Translations under genes and position numbers: made by a program
Notes under the pieces: generated by a model
Told to the model about the DNA's origin: nothing
What the model saw: the letters and a program-made list of their open reading frames with translations, nothing else
Databases searched by the model: none
Origin: Desmonostoc muscorum LEGE 12446
GTDB lineage: Bacteria; Cyanobacteriota; Cyanobacteriia; Cyanobacteriales; Nostocaceae
Assembly: GCF_015207005.2 (NCBI RefSeq)
Contig: NZ_JADEXS020000001.1
Location: forward strand, 930,001-994,000
Length of the DNA: 64,000 bases
Reading direction: 5' to 3'
Part shown: piece after piece, positions 60,742 to 64,000 of the stretch
Layout of the letters: every line of letters begins with the position of its first letter
How positions within the stretch are numbered: position 1 is the stretch's first letter

Positions 60742-61734
60742 TTATAAATTAATAGTCTGGGATAAAATTGATTTTGGTAACATCCCATGTACCCCTTTTT
60801 GGGGACTATTCACAACTTGAGTAATGTGAAAATTCACAGCTAAACTACACAATACATAAGCATCTTCTGGCGACAAATTTGTGAAGCGTTCCAGAAAATC
60901 AATCATGTTTTTTAAAGCCAGTTCTAACGCTTCATCTAAGGTTTGAGCAAAACCCATTGTAATAATATCAGTCGGAGTTTCCGCAATTGGTGCTGTCAGT
61001 TGTAAATCCTTGCGAAGTTTGAGTGTAATTCTACCGTTCATGGAAGTTTCAATGGCGGTAACATTGACTTCGCCATCACCCTGTGCGGAATGTCCATCAC
61101 CAATGGAAAATAATGCACCTGGGACAAAAATCGGCAAAAATAAACGAGAACCTGCTTGGAGTTCGCGGTTATCAATATTACCGCCGTAAGAGCCTGGTGG
61201 GACGGAAGTTCGAGAGGTTTCTGGAGTAGCAACACCAAGAATTCCAAAAAACGGTTTCAGGGGAATTTTGATCCCAGCACCAGGGGGAAATTCGGCAATA
61301 TTGTTTGCTAAATCCAGAGGAATGAATCTTAAGGCGGGTTGAGGAAACTGATGTGGTAAAGCTCCCCAACCTGTGCGAATTGCATTAAAGCCTACAGGTA
61401 AACGAGGTGCGATCGCCTCTAATTTGACTTCTAAAACATCCCCTGGTTCGGCATCCCGCACGTAAATTGGCCCTGTGAGTAAATGCGGTCCCCCAGCGAT
61501 TTTGCGCTCTGGTAGAAGATTTTGGCAGATATCGAGAAATTCTGGTGTCAGAAACTCTGGTGGTGCTTTGTCATAAACGTAGTAACCAGTATAAGTTTCT
61601 ACATCAACTGTATCACCAGAATCAATAGTCAGTGCTGGCTTTAGCAGATGGGAGAAGCCGCCCAAATGCACGGTTTCTGTTGTAGCTTTTAAAATGTAGT
61701 GAGCGATCGCTCTACCTCCTTCTAACTCTGGCAA
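60742..61734 (-). CDS. Acetamidase/formamidase family protein
   Basis: About 320-330 residues. The family is clear (HLGGFSHLLKPALTIDSGDT, EPGDVLEVKLEAI, PFFGILGVATPE, GDGHSAQGDGEVN with metal-site residues), and it hydrolyses formamide or acetamide to ammonia. The start is unusual: no ATG or GTG is in place. TTG 61734 is the longest, but a perfect AAGGAGGT (61714-61721) lies inside that reading frame and points to an in-frame ATC at 61707-61705, 6 nt later. The true start is thus uncertain. Confidence 0.88.
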   Translation of the reverse strand: MPELEGGRAIAHYILKATTETVHLGGFSHLLKPALTIDSGDTVDVETYTGYYVYDKAPPEFLTPEFLDICQNLLPERKIAGGPHLLTGPIYVRDAEPGDVLEVKLEAIAPRLPVGFNAIRTGWGALPHQFPQPALRFIPLDLANNIAEFPPGAGIKIPLKPFFGILGVATPETSRTSVPPGSYGGNIDNRELQAGSRLFLPIFVPGALFSIGDGHSAQGDGEVNVTAIETSMNGRITLKLRKDLQLTAPIAETPTDIITMGFAQTLDEALELALKNMIDFLERFTNLSPEDAYVLCSLAVNFHITQVVNSPQKGVHGMLPKSILSQTINL

Positions 61735-62143
61735 CTTCCAATTTCAGGTTTCCTGAGATCAAAATTTTCTTCCACTTCCCCATACAGAAAATAGACCATA
61801 GTAGGGCTAATATTGCAACACCCACCCTACAATCAACGACAGCAGATTTCAAGGAAAGTGAAGTACATAAGGATTCGTCTAAAAGCCACGTATAAAGCCT
61901 GTTTTACTTCCCAATTCTGTTAGCGCAGCGGGGCGTAGCCCATTCTGACTCCTGAATTCTGCTCTCATACAGCACTGCTTTTATGAGAATGTTCTCATGC
62001 TTCCTTAATTAACTTCTCATAAAGTTCTGATTAAACTTACTTTAAGAACAAATTAATTGACACTCAATAATCCTTTTATTTTCATGAGGAGGCAACTTAA
62101 TAAAAACAGATATCTAAAATTAAATAGAGCATAAAGCTCAGAG
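61735..62143. other. Spacer upstream of the DASS transporter
   Basis: About 400 bp between divergent genes. 61918-61965 repeats GTTAGCGCAGCGGGGCGTAGCCC, the inverse of 44560-44585. A GAGGAGGCAAC near 62085 is not placed for the next start. Confidence 0.5.
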
Positions 62144-63610
62144 ATGACAATCAGTCAGAAACATCAGAATCATAACACCATAAATACGCAATTGAATAGA
62201 TTTTTGCAATATTTTCGGCAATCAAGCCGTTGGCAACCAAAATTACTATTGGCACTATTTTTAACTTCTATATCCAGTGTCATAGTATTTTTACCCGATG
62301 GCTTATCTATACAAGGGCGGTTGACTGTATTTGTATTTCTCCTAACCGTAATATTGTGGTCAACGACCTCAATAAATGCTGGTTACATTGCCTTGGTATC
62401 GGTACTCATGCTGTTGTTAACTGGCGGCATTTCCCAAGAAGATTTCTTTGAATCCTTGGGTTCGGATGTTGTCTGGTTAATGATAGGCGCGTTTGTTTTG
62501 GGAGGTGCAGTTAAGCAAACTGGTTTAGCCACAAGACTAACTCAAGCAGTAGCAGCCAAAGCGCACAACGTCAGCAGCTTATTTTGGTTGCTCACTACAG
62601 TCTTAATTCCGCTCTCCTTTTTGATTCCTTCCACCTCTGGACGCGCTGCTGTTACCCATCCGATTTTTCGCAGCGTCGCCAACGCTGTAGAGGAAAAGCG
62701 TACCCGTCGCGCTTTGGCGTTGTTGATGCCTTCAATTATATTGGTGTCTACAATTGCTTCCTTAACTGGTGCAGGTTCTCATTTAGTTGCTAAGGATTTA
62801 TTACAAGAAATTTCCGACAAAGATATATCTTTTAGCCAGTGGTTGCTTTACGGTTTACCCTTTGGAATTGTTGCCAGTTATACGTGCTGCTGGGTAATCA
62901 TGCGGTTGTTTCTAGACAAAAAATCCTTGCAACAAAAGTTGGATGTTGAATGTTTGCAATCAACACCCCTATCTGTACCAGAACGCAAGACATTATTAAT
63001 TGTCTTGTTGATGTTGGCGCTGTGGTTAACCGAGAAATGGCATGGTTTAGAAATTGCCACCGTCACCATCATCGGTGCCATGATTCTCACCGCGCCCTAT
63101 TTTGGGGTGATGAAGTGGAAAGATGCAGTCAAAGATGTTTCTTGGAATCTCATTATTTTCGTAGGTGCAACTCTAGTTTTAGGACGCGCATTAATCAGTT
63201 CTGGGGCATCAGAATGGATTATTAATCATGTCTTTGGCTTCAGTGAAATCGACAGCACCAAATCCCACTTTCTCATTCTGGTGCTGCTTACCATCATTAG
63301 TTTGACTTCCCACATTTATATGACTTCCCACACAGCAAGAGCAGCCGCTTTAGTCCCTCCCCTGCTGTATCTCGCCAGCAGTCTCGACATAAATCCTGTT
63401 GCTGTCTTATTTCTGGGCACCTTAGGTATGGACTATTGCCTAACCTTCCCCGTCAGTTCCAAAGCACTGATGGTTTACCAAGATGCAGAAGAAGATGGCT
63501 TTAAACCAACAGATTTACTCAGGCTAAGTTCGGTAATGATTGTTGTTCACTTCGCTTTAGTTCTCGTGTTCTACTACACCTGGTGGCGTTGGGTAGGGCT
63601 ATCGTTTTGA
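62144..63610 (+). CDS. DASS/SLC13-family anion:sodium symporter
   Basis: A 488-residue membrane protein with about 11-12 helices. DASS features: GSDVVWLMIGAFVLGGAVKQTGL, PSTSGRAAVTHPIF (SNT-like motif in helical hairpin) and a second SHTARAAALVPP segment in the C-terminal half. The family imports dicarboxylates, sulfate or similar anions with sodium. It is followed by an STRR array and then glycerate kinase. ATG 62144. Confidence 0.9.
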   Translation: MTISQKHQNHNTINTQLNRFLQYFRQSSRWQPKLLLALFLTSISSVIVFLPDGLSIQGRLTVFVFLLTVILWSTTSINAGYIALVSVLMLLLTGGISQEDFFESLGSDVVWLMIGAFVLGGAVKQTGLATRLTQAVAAKAHNVSSLFWLLTTVLIPLSFLIPSTSGRAAVTHPIFRSVANAVEEKRTRRALALLMPSIILVSTIASLTGAGSHLVAKDLLQEISDKDISFSQWLLYGLPFGIVASYTCCWVIMRLFLDKKSLQQKLDVECLQSTPLSVPERKTLLIVLLMLALWLTEKWHGLEIATVTIIGAMILTAPYFGVMKWKDAVKDVSWNLIIFVGATLVLGRALISSGASEWIINHVFGFSEIDSTKSHFLILVLLTIISLTSHIYMTSHTARAAALVPPLLYLASSLDINPVAVLFLGTLGMDYCLTFPVSSKALMVYQDAEEDGFKPTDLLRLSSVMIVVHFALVLVFYYTWWRWVGLSF

Positions 63611-63660
63611 GTGGGAAGTTAGGAGTTAGGAGTTTGGAGTTTGGAGTTTGGAGTTTGGAG

Positions 63661-63716
63661 TTTGTCTCCCCATCTCCCTCATCTTCCTCATCCCCCTCAT
63701 CTCCCCCACTCCCCAA
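63661..63716. repeat. STRR array (CTCCCTCAT, CCCCCTCAT)
   Basis: Short tandem repeats following GGAGTTTGGAGTTT heptamers (63620-63660), between the DASS transporter and glycerate kinase. Confidence 0.85.
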
Positions 63717-63732
63717 TTTAATGACAAAAAAA

Positions 63733-63748
63733 GCGGCTAGATAGCCGC
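63733..63748. terminator. Small perfect hairpin GCGGCTA-GA-TAGCCGC
   Basis: A 7-bp stem with a 2-nt loop, 12 bp before the glycerate kinase start; preceded by an A-run. It could be a leftward terminator or a leader hairpin. A similar GGCGGCTAGATAAGCCGTCC appears near 6394-6413 (complement). Confidence 0.4.
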
Positions 63749-63760
63749 AGGAAATTAATA

Positions 63761-64000
63761 ATGACACTAAACATTTTAATCGCTCCCTCTGGATTTAAAG
63801 AAAGTCTTGATGCAGAACAAGTAGCTGATTGCATAGCTACTGGTATCACTAGAGTTTTACCAGATGTAAATATCTGTAAAGCACCCCTAGTAGATGGTGG
63901 TGAAGGCTTTACTAAAACTCTGGTAGCAGCCACAGGCGGTACTTTACATCACCTGGAAGTAACCGGCCCTGTTGGAAAAAAAGTACAATCTCATTTCGGC
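63761..64000 (+). CDS. Glycerate kinase (5' part; runs off window)
   Basis: From ATG 63761 (MTLNILIAPSGFKESLDAEQ) 80 codons are visible. The GlxK/GarK-type start is clear: IAPSGFKESL, then APLVDGGEGFTKTLVAATGG. It phosphorylates glycerate in photorespiration or glycerate metabolism. The gene continues beyond 64000. Confidence 0.93.
   Translation, partial: MTLNILIAPSGFKESLDAEQVADCIATGITRVLPDVNICKAPLVDGGEGFTKTLVAATGGTLHHLEVTGPVGKKVQSHFG

Overview
The window comes from a filamentous, heterocyst-forming cyanobacterium (Nostocales; Nostoc/Tolypothrix-like). Evidence: many HIP1 octamers (GCGATCGC), a fraC-fraD-fraE filament-integrity cluster (16223-18707), cyanobacterial families (DUF3326, DUF4058, pilin-GH, pentapeptide repeats, AcnB) and heavy loads of heptamer/nonamer short tandem repeats (GGGGAGT, GGGGACT, GGGAGATGA types) and palindromic dispersed repeats. 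No species is claimed.

Layout. 1-1331: 5' part of a large lamin-tail/Calx-beta-like surface protein. 2308-6348: TPR lipoprotein, tandem-duplicated CobO/BtuR-like ATPase, ABC exporter. 6505-15390: organosulfur/xenobiotic-type region: a sulfonate/nitrate-type binding lipoprotein whose signal peptide is split by an 892-bp IS5-type element, aldo/keto reductase, alpha/beta hydrolase, amidohydrolase and two tandem LLM flavin monooxygenases with matching hairpins. 16223-18707: fraCDE. 19126-30565: mixed housekeeping and signalling genes (GGDEF regulator, pentapeptide protein, lipoprotein esterase, lone sugar permease, pilin-GH protein, purN, two CPBP proteases, DUF3326). 30708-34120: ferredoxin and acnB.

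34101-37657 is a toxin/defence pocket directly after acnB: a DUF262 protein translationally coupled to a HEPN protein, a HicB/HicA pair, then a putative antitoxin and a PIN toxin broken by one stop codon. A degraded second copy of the acnB 3' end lies at 36763-36819, so the DUF262-HEPN-HicBA segment sits between att-like direct repeats.

41316-45405 (minus strand) is the most unusual locus. Three exact 237-bp tandem units each encode the same 40-residue peptide, too short to be flagged by usual ORF cut-offs, ending in YVCWICSSCW. They are followed by a PqqD-like/M50 membrane protease and, 3 bp later, a degenerate-P-loop TPR protein. This looks like a ribosomally made, protease-matured peptide (RiPP-like) operon without an obvious modifying enzyme.

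45909-64000: DM13 lipoprotein, two decayed oxidoreductase genes, cupin, CapA-like protein, tRNA-Ser(CGA), BMP-type nucleoside ABC ATPase and binding lipoprotein (no permeases here), acyl-CoA ligase, a 21-bp minisatellite, a third CPBP protease, ketopantoate reductase, a Coq4-like/TetR divergent pair around a perfect palindromic operator, DUF4058, FMN reductase, DUF3237, acetamidase/formamidase, a DASS transporter and the start of glycerate kinase. Repeats have entered coding regions twice in frame, and three IS5-like MITEs with TTA/TAA target duplications are present, one with another palindromic element nested in it.
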